A stretch of DNA of 64,000 nt, taken from the NCBI RefSeq assembly GCF_019226825.1, contig NZ_CP076643.1, positions 806,001 through 870,000 of the forward strand, in the 5' to 3' direction. The position numbers and the translations under genes were made by a program. Source of the DNA: Vibrio ostreae (GTDB lineage: Bacteria; Pseudomonadota; Gammaproteobacteria; Enterobacterales; Vibrionaceae). The notes beneath the pieces are model-generated. The model had not been told where the DNA came from and did not search any database. It saw nothing but the letters and a program-made list of their open reading frames with translations. Shown one piece after another: positions 7,134 through 16,434 of the stretch; position 1 is the first letter of the stretch, and every line of letters begins with the position of its first letter.

Positions 7134-8608
7134 TGCACGGTGAAAAGATAGAAAAACTTGGACTGGAAATCGATTTAGCGGCTGATAATAGCGATCAGGT
7201 GAGATTAGAACAGCTTCTGCTAGATTGCGATACTCTCATGAATAACGAGACACGCAAGAATCGTTCAGTCTTATTTTTCTATAAAGCTAACTGTTATTCA
7301 GCACTGCGAATGATTGAGCGAAAAACACTCGATGATACTTGGAGTTGGCATCAGGAAAGACAAATCGCCGAGGTGCTAAACCTACGAAGCGCCGTCGTTG
7401 AGACTGGTTTCGAACAGCTTAGCGATGGGATGCGGTGTAAAATGCTTACCAATATAGCTAATGGACTAAGTTCACTGGGGCGAACGATCGAATCAATTAG
7501 CTACTATGACAAAGTTCTGTCTCTTATTGATAACTTCGCGATGGCTGTAGGTAACAAAGCCATAAATCAATTTCACTATGGGCAGCATTTGTATGATTAC
7601 GGGCATAGTGGTGTTTTCTTTTTCCACGCGAATAAGGAGCTTAGTCGCTTCGGCACTGAGCCGTTGTTATGGGACAGTGGAGTTCAGAAGGACGCTCTTG
7701 ATGCTTTTATTAGTTACAGGGACGTCACTGATGAGATATTGAATAACATTGAGTTCGACAGTAGTTTTGATTTCAATGATTTTTCTCTAGGTGAGAGCAA
7801 AAAAGAACAGGATTACAGAAAGTGGTGCTTAAAACAAAGGCTGTTTATCAACCCACTGAATGACGTGCTCGATGCGACCATTGCAGCAAACGATATTCTT
7901 CACTTACCTAGTCATGTGTATGCAGTCGGTGAAGAACCTAGATTCCCAAAATACTTTAACTTGCTAAAGCAAGAGTTCATAGTTTCTCGGTATATGCTAT
8001 ACGAGTTTACCACTAGTAATTTAGACCACTATTCTGACAATGACGTGCTCCTAGAAAATGGATTAGATGGGGTGCAATTCGGTTACCGAAACGAGCTGTT
8101 GAAAAACTCTTTGCGAGTGTCATATTCTATTTTCGATAAAATTGCTTTATTTCTCAACGACTATATGAACATAGGTCTAAAGGTAGATGGTGTTAACTTC
8201 CGTAACATTTGGGGGATGTATAACAAGAAAGAGAAAAAACTGGAAATCCACCCGTGCTTCTTAGAGAGCGAAAACTGGATGTTACGCGGGTTGTACTTTT
8301 TATCAAAAGATTTGTATGCCCCAAATTTTCAAGATGTCAGTGAACCAGAAGCTAAGGAATTACATTACATACGAAAAATGGCAGAACATCGGTATCTAGG
8401 GATTCAAGAGTACCCAGCTCAAGTCGATGATACTGAGTATTTGAAGTACATAACTGTCGATGACTTGGAGGGGAAGTCTCTAAAAATGCTGCGGCTAGCG
8501 CGTGAAGCATTGATTTATCTTTCTTTGGCAATGCACGTCGAAGAACGTAAACGCGAAGAAGCAAGAGGTGACGGTTTGATAGTACCCATTCAATCAACAA
8601 GACTATAA
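7134..8608 (+). CDS. LA2681-like HEPN-domain protein, candidate RNase/defence factor
   Basis: 491 residues from ATG at 7134 (opening MHGEKIEKLGLEIDLA) with AGGGGA upstream; the open frame extends further 5' to 6938 but that part is repeat-derived. The N-terminal half is helical and tetratricopeptide-like (LTNIANGLSSLGRTIESISYYDKVLS at about 105-130). The C-terminal part (about 285-475) matches the LA2681-like HEPN domain as I recognise it, including YSIFDKIALFLNDYM, ENWMLRGLYFLSKDL and RKMAEHRYLG, which fits the HEPN catalytic pattern R-x4-6-H. HEPN proteins with this motif often cleave RNA in toxin or antiviral systems. It stands alone, AT-rich, with no obvious antitoxin partner. Confidence 0.75.
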
Positions 8609-9039
8609 CAAACTTATCGAGTAACAATAGGGTCACTGTGTAGTTGATCTGCAACACTTAGATTGAACACTTCATTAAGCGAGTTTGACATACCTAAACT
8701 AATTCATTGATTGCTAATTTAGCAAATTCACTGGCACGTTTCTGTCCAACTCTGTGCTGCAGGAGGTAATGCCACTTTTGTCAGTCTTCAACTCAGACTA
8801 AGTTCAGCGTCAGAAAACCCCAAATCCGAAAAGCCAGGTCTTGCAAGCGCTGGCCTGCTGACCGCTCAGCAAGTAATGCGTATCTGGCATTTTGCTTTCA
8901 AGCGCTTGAATGAGCGGCCAGAAATCTTGCTGAAAGGTCGTAAACACAAAGCCGCCAGGTTTAGCAGCATTGAACCTAATCCGTAAAAGTGCGTAGAACC
9001 ATTCAGTTACCCCAACACCAACCCGATTACGGAGCAAAA
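8609..9039. other. Intergenic stretch, possible gene remnant
   Basis: No complete gene. A plus-strand frame at about 8815-8985 (containing ASAGLLTAQQVMRIWHFAF and ending SSIEPNP) and an overlapping minus-strand frame both look weakly protein-like but lack starts. The first is preceded by an AGGAGGTA-ATG that opens only ten codons in another frame. I read this as possible decayed coding sequence. Confidence 0.3.
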
Positions 9040-9255
9040 ATGAACCCAATTAACCCCGCCAAACTGCGCAACAGTAAATGGACCGCTGTGACACCGATGA
9101 ACCGGGAAAAGCATTTTCTGGTCTCAGATATCGAGTTTAACGAAGAGGGCGTTGTGGTGTCCTGCACTCTCGAAGCGGTGTTGTCGAGAAACGAATATCC
9201 GATTGACTGGCGCGAATTGAAAGATGAGCAAAAATGGGCTCAGGGCTGGAAGTAG
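9040..9255 (+). CDS. TIGR02450-family tryptophan-rich small protein
   Basis: 71 residues from ATG at 9040 with GGAG six bases upstream. The sequence follows the TIGR02450 pattern closely: NPAKLRNSKWTAVTP, then EKHFLVSDIEF, LEAVLSRNEYPIDWRELKD and a final WAQGWK. The family is conserved in marine gamma-proteobacteria; function is unknown. Upstream in-frame codons (to 8989) are not needed for the domain. Confidence 0.85.
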   Translation: MNPINPAKLRNSKWTAVTPMNREKHFLVSDIEFNEEGVVVSCTLEAVLSRNEYPIDWRELKDEQKWAQGWK

Positions 9256-9273
9256 CGCCCGTTTATCTCTGTG

Positions 9274-9297
9274 TGCCCACGCGTTGACGTGTGGGCA
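9274..9297. other. Hairpin after the TIGR02450 gene
   Basis: Arms tgcccac (9274-9280) and gtgggca (9291-9297), extended by partly pairing bases, lie 19 bases after the stop codon. No T tract follows, so termination is uncertain. Confidence 0.4.
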
Positions 9298-9324
9298 GCA
9301 ACCAAGATTAAGTGAATGATGACG

Positions 9325-9945
9325 TTATGGCTGCTCGGCATCCCGCAGGGTGTGATAGCCGGAATAAATACGCGTCGCGGTGGTAAACCAGCACGCAGTA
9401 CCGAACAGGTAGGCTATCAGGGCAAACTGTTCGGGGAACAGGCAAAACAGCACCAACGCGCCGATGGTCTCTGTGCCTTCGGTCAGGCCGCTCATATAGT
9501 ACAGTGATTTATGCTGGTAGACCGGGTTCTGAATGCCGCGCTTGCCTGCCATCACCGCAAAAGCGAGAAAGCTGCATCCGGTACCGATAAAGGAAAAAAT
9601 CAGAAAGGCACCGGCCACCGCATTATACTCCGGGTTGGCCACCACAAAGCCGAACGGGATCAGCGAGTAAAACAAAAAATCGAGGCTGATATCAAGAAAG
9701 CCGCCGGCGTCGGTCAGGCCCTGAATTCTGGCCAGAGCGCCGTCTAGCCCGTCACACAAACGGTTGAGGGCGATCAACAGCAGTGCCAGCAGGTATTGCT
9801 CCAGCACCAGCGCCGGAAAGGCCAGGCAGCCAAGGAGAAAACCAAACAGGGTAACCTGATTGGCAGTGATACTGATTTTGTCGAGTACGACGGCCGATTG
9901 GTTCAGCGGCCAGCGAATCAGGGGGATAACATGGCGATCAAGCAT
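9325..9945 (-). CDS. ynjF: CDP-alcohol phosphatidyltransferase family protein, YnjF-like
   Basis: 206 residues, several hydrophobic helices, inner-membrane. The family signature D-G-x2-[A/D]-R-x8-G-x3-D-x3-D is present as DGLDGALARIQGLTDAGG followed by FLDISLD, at about residues 65-88. Such enzymes join a CDP-linked phosphatidyl or alcohol group to an alcohol acceptor. Its start overlaps the end of the ynjD-like gene by eight bases, and E. coli ynjF also lies beside ynjBCD, so one transcript is likely. The real substrate of YnjF is not known to me. Confidence 0.85.
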   Translation of the reverse strand: MLDRHVIPLIRWPLNQSAVVLDKISITANQVTLFGFLLGCLAFPALVLEQYLLALLLIALNRLCDGLDGALARIQGLTDAGGFLDISLDFLFYSLIPFGFVVANPEYNAVAGAFLIFSFIGTGCSFLAFAVMAGKRGIQNPVYQHKSLYYMSGLTEGTETIGALVLFCLFPEQFALIAYLFGTACWFTTATRIYSGYHTLRDAEQP

Positions 9946-10585
9946 GGGAATTCTCCGTCGGCCAGTGAGTAATGCGTCCGTCGGGCAGGACGTCTTCCGG
10001 GTCGTGTGTGACCATCAGTGTCGGGATGCCTGCGGTCTGTAAGCGCTCAAAAACCCAGTCACGAAACTGGCCGCGCAGTGCTTTGTCCAGTTTATTAAAC
10101 GGTTCATCAAGCAGGGCCAGTTGCGGCCGGGCAAGGAGCATGCGTATCAGGCTGATTCGCGCTCGCTGTCCGCCGGAAATCTGCTGCGGAAATGACTGCG
10201 CCAGAGAGCCCAGCTGAACATGGCCAAGCGCCTGCAGGGCCTGCTGTTTACGCTCACTGCCTTTGATATGGTCCGGCAGGGCGAACGCGAGGTTTTCCCA
10301 CACGTTGAGGTGAGGGAACAGCAAATCGTCCTGGAACAGCATTCCGATATGGCGCTGATGGGGCGGCAGAGTATCAATGGTCACGCCATTCAATTGCATC
10401 TTGCCGTGATAGCGGAAATCCGCGCTCAGGTGCCCGGCGATGACATTCAACAGGGTGGATTTACCGCAGCCGCTTGGGCCCATTAGGCTGACGATTTCGC
10501 CGGCGGCAATGGTGAGGTTAAAATCTGCGAGCAGTACGGCACCACTCTGATGGCGGATAGTAAGGTGTTCGGTGCGAAACATCAT
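9938..10585 (-). CDS. ynjD: ABC transporter ATP-binding protein, YnjD-like
   Basis: 215 residues. Walker A GPSGCGKSTLLN at about 36-47, Q-loop in MLFQDDLLFPH, signature ISGGQRARISLIRM, Walker B ALLDEPFNKLD and the switch histidine in VTHDPEDV. Its start overlaps the end of the two-domain permease gene by four bases (ATGA type). Part of a ynjB-ynjC-ynjD-ynjF cluster for uptake of an unidentified solute. Confidence 0.9.
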   Translation of the reverse strand: MMFRTEHLTIRHQSGAVLLADFNLTIAAGEIVSLMGPSGCGKSTLLNVIAGHLSADFRYHGKMQLNGVTIDTLPPHQRHIGMLFQDDLLFPHLNVWENLAFALPDHIKGSERKQQALQALGHVQLGSLAQSFPQQISGGQRARISLIRMLLARPQLALLDEPFNKLDKALRGQFRDWVFERLQTAGIPTLMVTHDPEDVLPDGRITHWPTENSHA

Positions 10586-12267
10586 GGTTTTTCACTTGTC
10601 GATACGGTCACTGCGGTGGCCATGATGCGCTGGCGGTGAGGTTGCGCCCGGCTTATCAACACCGCAAGGGTAAAGAAAATAAACGGCAGCAACGCCTGCC
10701 ACAGTGCATAAATTGCCATCACCCGGCGGTCAAAACCACTCGACAGGGCGACTGCTTCGGTGGTGATCGTAGTAATGCGACCGCCGCCGAGCATTAAGGT
10801 CGGTAGATATTGTGCCAGGCTGACACTGATCCCGACCGCCCAGGCATAGAGTATGGCCGGTAGCAGTAAAGGTACTTTAACGGCCAGAAATTGCTGCCAG
10901 GGGCTTTTGCCTAAGCTGAGTGCGACCCGGGTATAGCCAGGGTTAAAACTGCGCCAGGGGCCGTCTAGTGCCAGATAAACGAGCGGAAAAGCGAACAGCA
11001 GATGCGACCAGATGACCCACAGTTGATAACGGTCTGCGGCCAGCCATAAGGCCGAAATCTGGATGCCGAGCAGCAGCGATAACTGCGGCACCAGCATAGG
11101 TAGCACGATGATCCACAGCGGCACAGCCGCCTGATGGCGCAGCTTGTATTCATGGGCGAATAACGCGGCAACCAGAGCCAGGCTACCGCTCAGCAGGGCT
11201 ATCCAGATACTTTGCCACAAGGTCGGCAGCATAGTTGGCCACTCGCTGAGCCAGAAACGGCTGCTGAACTGGCTAGGCAGCAGATCCGGAAAGCGCCAGC
11301 GCTGGGCAAAGCTCCAGACCAGCATTAATGGCACGATCAGCGCGGCAATCGTGCTCACCAGCCACAAACTGCTGCGGCCGGGCAGGGGAAAGCGGCTTTT
11401 GCCGGACCACTGCCAGCCACGATAACAGTGCAGCAGTGCTTTTTCGATCAGCACTACGGTCAGCAACATCAGTCCGGTCACGAGCAGCAGTACGATCGCT
11501 CCGGCAGCCGCGCGTGGCAACTGTTGCAGATCCGGGTCGTTAAACCACTGCCAAACCAGCACCGCAAAAGTGGGTGGTGTGTTGGGGCCGAGGATCAGGC
11601 TGACATCGACAACCGCCACCGCATAGGCAATCACAGCAAACAGAGCGAAACGCAGTGCACGCAACCATTGCGGAAACAAAACTTTAAACCAGGTTTGCGC
11701 TGCGGAATAGCCGAGAGAGGCTCCGACCTGAAGTTGGCGCGATACGTTCAGCTGCTGCAACACCGGAATGCTCATCAGCAACAGAAATGGTGTCTCTTTC
11801 AGCGCCAAAGCCAGCGTCAGACCCAGCGCGTGGTTGTCCTGAACCAGCCAGGTACCAGCCTGAGTGGAAACCTGATAATCCAGCAGCGCACTGGCCAGAC
11901 GCGCTGTGATTCCGGTCGGGGCAAACAGAAAAGCGAACCCGATTGCAAAGGCAACATGAGGCAGAGCCAGCAGGCCGGAAAGCAGGTGCTCAACCCGGTG
12001 CCAGTGCCTGCTTTGCCACAGGGTCTGGACGATACTGAAACAAAGCAGCAGGGCCAGGTAGGTACTCAGCAGAGCCGAGGTCACTGACAGCAGAAGAGAA
12101 CGGCCGACTCCCTGCCATTGCGCCACGCTAATAAACGCTTCCAGATTAAAACGCTGCAACCCGACCGCTGGGATGTAACCGAGCGCAGAAAGCACTGCCC
12201 CTGCCAATCCGGGCAGCAGCGGGGCGACACAGGTCAGCAGCAGCAGGCTGTATGCGATGCGCATCAT
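10582..12267 (-). CDS. ynjC: ABC transporter fused permease, YnjC-like
   Basis: 561 residues with about twelve membrane helices and two binding-protein-dependent permease domains in one chain, the layout of YnjC, ThiP and FbpB-type proteins. EAA-type loops occur in each half: ASLGYSAAQTWFKVLFPQWL near residue 183 and ALSLGKSPWQQFLAVKVPLL near 460. E. coli YnjC is of similar length. It starts 18 bases after the solute-binding protein gene ends. Confidence 0.88.
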   Translation of the reverse strand: MMRIAYSLLLLTCVAPLLPGLAGAVLSALGYIPAVGLQRFNLEAFISVAQWQGVGRSLLLSVTSALLSTYLALLLCFSIVQTLWQSRHWHRVEHLLSGLLALPHVAFAIGFAFLFAPTGITARLASALLDYQVSTQAGTWLVQDNHALGLTLALALKETPFLLLMSIPVLQQLNVSRQLQVGASLGYSAAQTWFKVLFPQWLRALRFALFAVIAYAVAVVDVSLILGPNTPPTFAVLVWQWFNDPDLQQLPRAAAGAIVLLLVTGLMLLTVVLIEKALLHCYRGWQWSGKSRFPLPGRSSLWLVSTIAALIVPLMLVWSFAQRWRFPDLLPSQFSSRFWLSEWPTMLPTLWQSIWIALLSGSLALVAALFAHEYKLRHQAAVPLWIIVLPMLVPQLSLLLGIQISALWLAADRYQLWVIWSHLLFAFPLVYLALDGPWRSFNPGYTRVALSLGKSPWQQFLAVKVPLLLPAILYAWAVGISVSLAQYLPTLMLGGGRITTITTEAVALSSGFDRRVMAIYALWQALLPFIFFTLAVLISRAQPHRQRIMATAVTVSTSEKP

Positions 12268-12285
12268 GAAGTCAGTTCGCCCGGT

Positions 12286-13431
12286 TTACTGGCTGGTTCC
12301 GTAACGCTTTTGCCATTCGGCTTCCAGCGCTGTCTGCCAGCTCGGATGCGGCTCGGCGATCGCTTTAAACAGTTGCGTTTGGGCTGCACTGCCACTGAGT
12401 GACGAGGCTTTTAGCACCGACGGGTCGCCCCAGGTATTAATGTCACCTTTGAGCGACTGAGCCTGCGGGCTGAGCAGAAAGTTAATCGCCACCTGAGCAC
12501 CAGCTTTGGCTTTGGCATTCCAAGGAATAGCCAGGAAATGAATATTGGTTAACGCACCCGCTTGCATTGCGTAACTGCGAGTATTTGGTGCCAGTTTGCC
12601 GGACACCTGAGCAGAATAGACCGCATTAGGATTGAAGGTAATAGCCAGATCAATCTGTCCGTCATCAAGTAACTGCATCATCTGCGCCGAGCTATTGGGA
12701 AACTGCTTGCCCGCGCGCCAGGTCAGGGGATGCAACTGATCAAGATAGTGCCACAATGGTGCGGTCACGGCTTGAAAGCTTTGCTCGTCGACGGGTTGAT
12801 GCAGAGCAGGATCGCTGTTGGTCAGTTCAATCAAAGCCGCTTTGAGAAAGCTGGTGCCGTGAAACTCCGGCGGGCGCGGGTAGGTGATACGGTTCGGAAA
12901 TGCTTTGGCATAACTGAGTAATTCTTTAAAAGATTGCGGTGGATTATTGAGGGTTTTAACATCGTGAATAAACACCAGCTGACCCACGCCCCACGGAGCT
13001 TCCAGTCCTTCGGTGGGTTCAGAGAAGTCGGTCTCTACCGGTAGAGCTTGATTCACATGCTGCCAGTTAGGCAGGGAAGCAGCGAACGGGCCATATAAAA
13101 GGCCATTGCTTTTCATTGACTTAAAGTTCTCGCCATTAATCCACACCATGTCCACGCTGCCGTCCTGATCCTTGCCGGCGGCTTTTTCTGCCAGCAGACG
13201 AGTGGCGGTTTCTGCGATATCGGTGACTTTAACCTGCTTCAGCTCTACCCCGTATTGCGACTGCAACTGTTCACCGGCCCAGCGGATATAATTATTGATC
13301 TCCTGGCTGCCTCCCCAGGCATGAAAATAGACGGTTTGACCACGTGCCTGCTCGGTAATCTCCTGCCAGGATTGGCTCCATCCCGGGAGTGAGAACAGGC
13401 AAGCGCAGACGAAGGTAAGCAGTTTTTTCAT
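12286..13431 (-). CDS. ynjB: ABC transporter solute-binding protein, YnjB-like
   Basis: 381 residues from ATG at 13431, which has AGGA six bases upstream and opens a signal peptide (KKLLTFVCACLFSLPGWSQS). A longer open frame upstream adds about 80 codons without signal-peptide character and is rejected. Family features: QTVYFHAWGGSQEINNYIRW near residues 30-50, DMVWINGENFKSMKSNGLLYG, ITYPRPPEFHGTSFLKAALI. Periplasmic receptor of the ynjBCD importer; the ligand is unknown, although the family resembles thiamine and iron(III) binding proteins. Confidence 0.88.
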   Translation of the reverse strand: MKKLLTFVCACLFSLPGWSQSWQEITEQARGQTVYFHAWGGSQEINNYIRWAGEQLQSQYGVELKQVKVTDIAETATRLLAEKAAGKDQDGSVDMVWINGENFKSMKSNGLLYGPFAASLPNWQHVNQALPVETDFSEPTEGLEAPWGVGQLVFIHDVKTLNNPPQSFKELLSYAKAFPNRITYPRPPEFHGTSFLKAALIELTNSDPALHQPVDEQSFQAVTAPLWHYLDQLHPLTWRAGKQFPNSSAQMMQLLDDGQIDLAITFNPNAVYSAQVSGKLAPNTRSYAMQAGALTNIHFLAIPWNAKAKAGAQVAINFLLSPQAQSLKGDINTWGDPSVLKASSLSGSAAQTQLFKAIAEPHPSWQTALEAEWQKRYGTSQ

Positions 13432-13529
13432 GAGAATCCTTTGCAATACGAGATGAAAATGAGGTTGTGGCGTCATCCTGAGCTGAAACGGCGTTACCGC
13501 ATACAGAGACAGACCGGGCCGCAGGACGT

Positions 13530-13550
13530 TATCATTCATTATGAATGATA
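13530..13550. promoter_or_regulatory. 21 bp perfect palindrome upstream of ynjB, operator candidate
   Basis: tatcattcat-t-atgaatgata: ten-base arms around a single T, about 100 bases before the ynjB start. It is AT-rich and somewhat Fur-box-like (Fur sites are GATAATGAT repeats) but does not match that consensus well, so the regulator is not assigned. Confidence 0.5.
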
Positions 13551-13649
13551 AATCGCAAAAGATCTGATTAGTAAGGAAATAGTTCGCGTCACGCTTCACG
13601 ATCTCAACATCCTCACCAGCGGACAGCGGCAGGGTTTCGCGCTGGCTAT

Positions 13650-13673
13650 AAAAAAGGCAGCCAACTGGCTGCC
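13650..13673 (-). terminator. Terminator of the META lipoprotein gene
   Basis: Stem ggcagcca / tggctgcc with a two-base loop; on the minus strand it is followed by TTTTTT. It lies 22 bases after the stop codon of the META gene. Confidence 0.85.
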
Positions 13674-13695
13674 TCATAAAACCGGAACCTAAAGG

Positions 13696-14139
13696 TTACT
13701 GTTTCCAGTCACTCAGGGTAAAGGTCAGGGTATGAACATCGTTTTTCAGGATCATGCTCTGTTTGGTCAGCGTGATGTCGTTCCACTCTTGTAAAGACTG
13801 GGACACGGCCTGTTCGGTATCCATAATGTCGCCGATACACATCTTCATCGTCATGCCCATTTTTTCAATGCGCAGACGGTTGTCTTTCAACTCGGCTTTA
13901 CCGAAAAAGTTGTTACAGCCGGCGTTGCCGCTTGCCATCATTTTTTCGCCAATTTCGAGACGCGGTACCTGATGACGATCACCCTGTTTGACCGCCTGGC
14001 CATCAATTTGGGTTAGTTGCCAGTTATGATGTTGCAAATCCTGTTCGCTGATTTGCGCATCATCACCATTGCTTGCACACGCTGCGAGCAGGACGGGCAG
14101 TGTGATTACGGCAAGTAATGATTTTGAACTAAGCTTCAT
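13696..14139 (-). CDS. META-domain outer membrane lipoprotein, HslJ-like
   Basis: 147 residues from ATG at 14139 with GGAG eight bases upstream. Lipoprotein signal peptide ending in the lipobox LLAAC at about residue 20. The META/HslJ domain follows: HNWQLTQIDGQAV, then MMASGNAGCNNFFGKAEL and MTMKMCIGD, with the conserved GCNxFxG motif and a later Cys. HslJ-like proteins are heat-inducible in E. coli and linked with novobiocin resistance; role here inferred as envelope-associated. Confidence 0.88.
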   Translation of the reverse strand: MKLSSKSLLAVITLPVLLAACASNGDDAQISEQDLQHHNWQLTQIDGQAVKQGDRHQVPRLEIGEKMMASGNAGCNNFFGKAELKDNRLRIEKMGMTMKMCIGDIMDTEQAVSQSLQEWNDITLTKQSMILKNDVHTLTFTLSDWKQ

Positions 14140-14301
14140 AATATTCACTCCAAATGTGGAAAACGCCGACAGTATAGACAATAAAACACTGTTTTTGTCA
14201 GTAAAAGGTTATAGTTTAATATGCAACACGATCGAAAAATAGAACGAATGTCTCTATTTTACAGAGTGTTACACGCACATTAGAGGATATTTGCGTCGCT
14301 T

Positions 14302-14550
14302 ATGGAGCAGCTAGAATTTTTCCAGGTTCCCAGCCCGTGCGTCGGGGTGTGCAGTTTAGACGATAAAGGCTACTGCCGCGGCTGCATGCGCAAGCGCGAA
14401 GAACGCTTTCGCTGGCTGGAGATGACTGCCGCAGAACAATTGCACGTGATTAAGCTGTGCCAGCAGCGCTATCGCCGCAAAATGGCGGCCGGAAAACAGG
14501 CCGCGCAAAGCCATGAAGAACCAGACAGCCCGCAACAAGAGTTGTTTTGA
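14302..14550 (+). CDS. DUF1289 protein (YdhL-like), cysteine-rich
   Basis: 82 residues. Four cysteines in the DUF1289 pattern, PSPCVGVCSLDDKGYCRGCMR at about residues 11-31, probably metal-binding, followed by RWLEMTAAEQ and a basic helix. Function unknown. Divergent from the META gene with 162 bases between. Confidence 0.88.
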   Translation: MEQLEFFQVPSPCVGVCSLDDKGYCRGCMRKREERFRWLEMTAAEQLHVIKLCQQRYRRKMAAGKQAAQSHEEPDSPQQELF

Positions 14551-14884
14551 TCCGCGCGATCGGCTTTGATCGCTATGTCGCCGTTCGGCGACCTTTATCG
14601 GGTATCTGGTGCCAAAAGATTTAGGTCTATAGCGCAGCGAGCCCGACAAAGCCGTGCGACAGATAGCGAGTGCCGCAAGACGTCTGAATGCGGATGAGCG
14701 ATAGGAACTCAGTGTTTGGAAGCGCGTGTTCCTCGCTGATAGTAAAAGATGTTCGCGATGACTTTATTATTTTTATCAGATACTTAATTTATATTTATCA
14801 GATACTAATTTATTGTTATTAAACACTTAGGCTAATGTTGGCACTAGCCTAAGTGACATTCTGTTCGTTGCGGTCGGGCTTGTA
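14551..14884. other. Intergenic region without recognised gene
   Basis: Starts GC-rich and becomes AT-rich after about 14760. It contains an imperfect direct repeat of about 23 bases (ttatcagatac followed by taattta) at about 14772-14815. No RNA gene or reading frame is supported. Confidence 0.5.
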
Positions 14885-15106
14885 TTATTTATTGAGTTGC
14901 CAGCGATCACTGACCCAGCCACCGGCATGCTCATCAAAGTGTGCACCGCTGAAACTTCGTGTCGATTCTTTTTGGAATTTGCTGTCGGATTTTTTAGAAA
15001 GTAACGTTCGTATATAGTTCGCCATCGGATCGAGAGTAGAGGATTGCTTTCGTAAGGCGACTTCTTTAATGAGCTGAAGACGGTAACTTGGGTTGGCACG
15101 TTTCAT
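14885..15106 (-). CDS. Small conserved-looking protein, unknown function
   Basis: 73 residues with a near-perfect GGAGG seven to eleven bases before the ATG at 15106. Basic N-terminal half (opening MKRANPSYRLQLIKEVALRK), then FQKESTRSFSGAHFDEHAGG and a final SDRWQLNK. No membrane segment. I do not recognise a named domain; the strong ribosome binding site and coherent sequence support a real gene. Confidence 0.7.
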   Translation of the reverse strand: MKRANPSYRLQLIKEVALRKQSSTLDPMANYIRTLLSKKSDSKFQKESTRSFSGAHFDEHAGGWVSDRWQLNK

Positions 15107-15336
15107 TGGTGGGACCTCCGTTGTGATGACGACTAATGTACAAAGTTAGAACCTGGTTACTTTTTAGTCAACGAAGTCGGTGCCCTATATTTTCTAATGG
15201 ATTTAGCACATCAATCGCGCACCCAAGCGTGATATAGAAAGGCTTTATATATTAATAAAGGCTGATTATCTAATCACAAACCTACCAACTGTATGGCTCA
15301 GTTTACTGTCTTTTGTGTCACTTTAAGGCATTGAAC

Positions 15337-16434
15337 TTAATCGAGAGATTTTTTGAAGCGTAATGAAGCCACCACCAGACCAAGCAGGGTGAAACCCGCC
15401 AGCCATAAGCTGTCGCGCCATAGATCGGCCAGATCCGCGCCGCGCAGCACAATGCCACGAATCAGGCGCATAAAATGGGTCGCGGGCAGGGCTTCAGAAA
15501 TCCACTGCGCTGCCAGCGGCATACCTTCATAGGGAAACATAAAACCAGACAGCAGAATCGAGGGCAGAAGAATAAACACCGTCATCTGCATTGCCTGCAG
15601 TTGCGTGGTGGCAATGGTTGAGATCATTAGTCCGAGAGTCAGGCTGGCGGAAATAAACAGCAGGGTGCCGAACAAGATCTGACTGACAGCGCCATTGATC
15701 GGCACGGCAAAAATTACATGACCAAGGCCGAGAATAATGAACACCTGAATCAGGCCAACAAAAATATACGGGATGATTTTGGCGATCATCAGCTCCATCG
15801 AGTGGACCGGTGTGGTGATCAGCAATTCCAGATTGCCTCTTTCCCGTTCACGTACAATCGCCGCGCTGGTAAACATAATCATGGTCATGGTCAGAATGAC
15901 GCCCAGTAAGCCGGGAACAATATTGACGGCCGCGCGTTTGCTCGGATTGTAAAACAGGGTGATGGCGAAGGTCGCAGCCACTTCGGGATGCGGGTGAAAG
16001 GCAATGTCTGCAGTGGGCATGTGCTGCAGACCCGATATAGCGCTGGCAATCATGGTATCAGACCCGTCTATCAGCCACTGCCCGAGTTCACGTCCATCCA
16101 AAATGCGCCGGTTGAGATCGGGCGGAATGATCAGCGCGGCACGGACTTCGCCGCTGGCGATGGCTTGTTGTGCCTGTTCCGCGGTGCTATACACTTGTTT
16201 AATCTCAACCACCTGACTGACCCGGACCGATTCGGTCAGCCAGCGCCCGGTTACAGATTGGCTGTTGTCGACGACGGCAATTGGAATACTGCGAACATCG
16301 GTATTGATAGCAAAACCAAACAGCAATAACTGAATCAGCGGGATCATGATCACCATGCCAAAGGTGATACGGTCACGCGATAACTGGCGAAACTCCTTAA
16401 TCATCACCGCTTTAATCCGAAACAGGCTGTTCAT
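15337..16434 (-). CDS. ABC-2 type transporter permease
   Basis: 365 residues starting at the ATGA overlap with the ATPase gene (ATG at 16434). N-terminal helix (MVIMIPLIQLLLFGFAIN), a large periplasmic domain (VDNSQSVTGRWLTE through about 170), then five helices with the ABC-2 signature around MTMIMFTSAAIVRERERGN at about 225. Resembles YbhS/YbhR/YhhJ permeases of exporters for cationic drugs or other small molecules. Only one permease gene is present, so a homodimer is likely. Confidence 0.88.
   Translation of the reverse strand: MNSLFRIKAVMIKEFRQLSRDRITFGMVIMIPLIQLLLFGFAINTDVRSIPIAVVDNSQSVTGRWLTESVRVSQVVEIKQVYSTAEQAQQAIASGEVRAALIIPPDLNRRILDGRELGQWLIDGSDTMIASAISGLQHMPTADIAFHPHPEVAATFAITLFYNPSKRAAVNIVPGLLGVILTMTMIMFTSAAIVRERERGNLELLITTPVHSMELMIAKIIPYIFVGLIQVFIILGLGHVIFAVPINGAVSQILFGTLLFISASLTLGLMISTIATTQLQAMQMTVFILLPSILLSGFMFPYEGMPLAAQWISEALPATHFMRLIRGIVLRGADLADLWRDSLWLAGFTLLGLVVASLRFKKSLD

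Noticed and set aside
8605..8700. Possible attC after the HEPN gene (ataacaaac start, ttaagcgagtttgac end)
   Set aside because: The right core does not fit GTTRRRY and the arms do not pair convincingly.
8810..9049. 79-codon minus-strand frame overlapping the TIGR02450 gene
   Set aside because: Overlaps a better-supported gene on the other strand and has no ribosome binding site; kept only as a possible remnant.
13432..13640. Possible TPP riboswitch before ynjB because of a TTGAGA-like element on the minus strand
   Set aside because: The second conserved THI-box part (GAACCTGA...GCGTAGGG) is missing, so no riboswitch is called.
14356..14649. Minus-strand frame opposite the DUF1289 gene
   Set aside because: Shadow frame of a recognisable gene.
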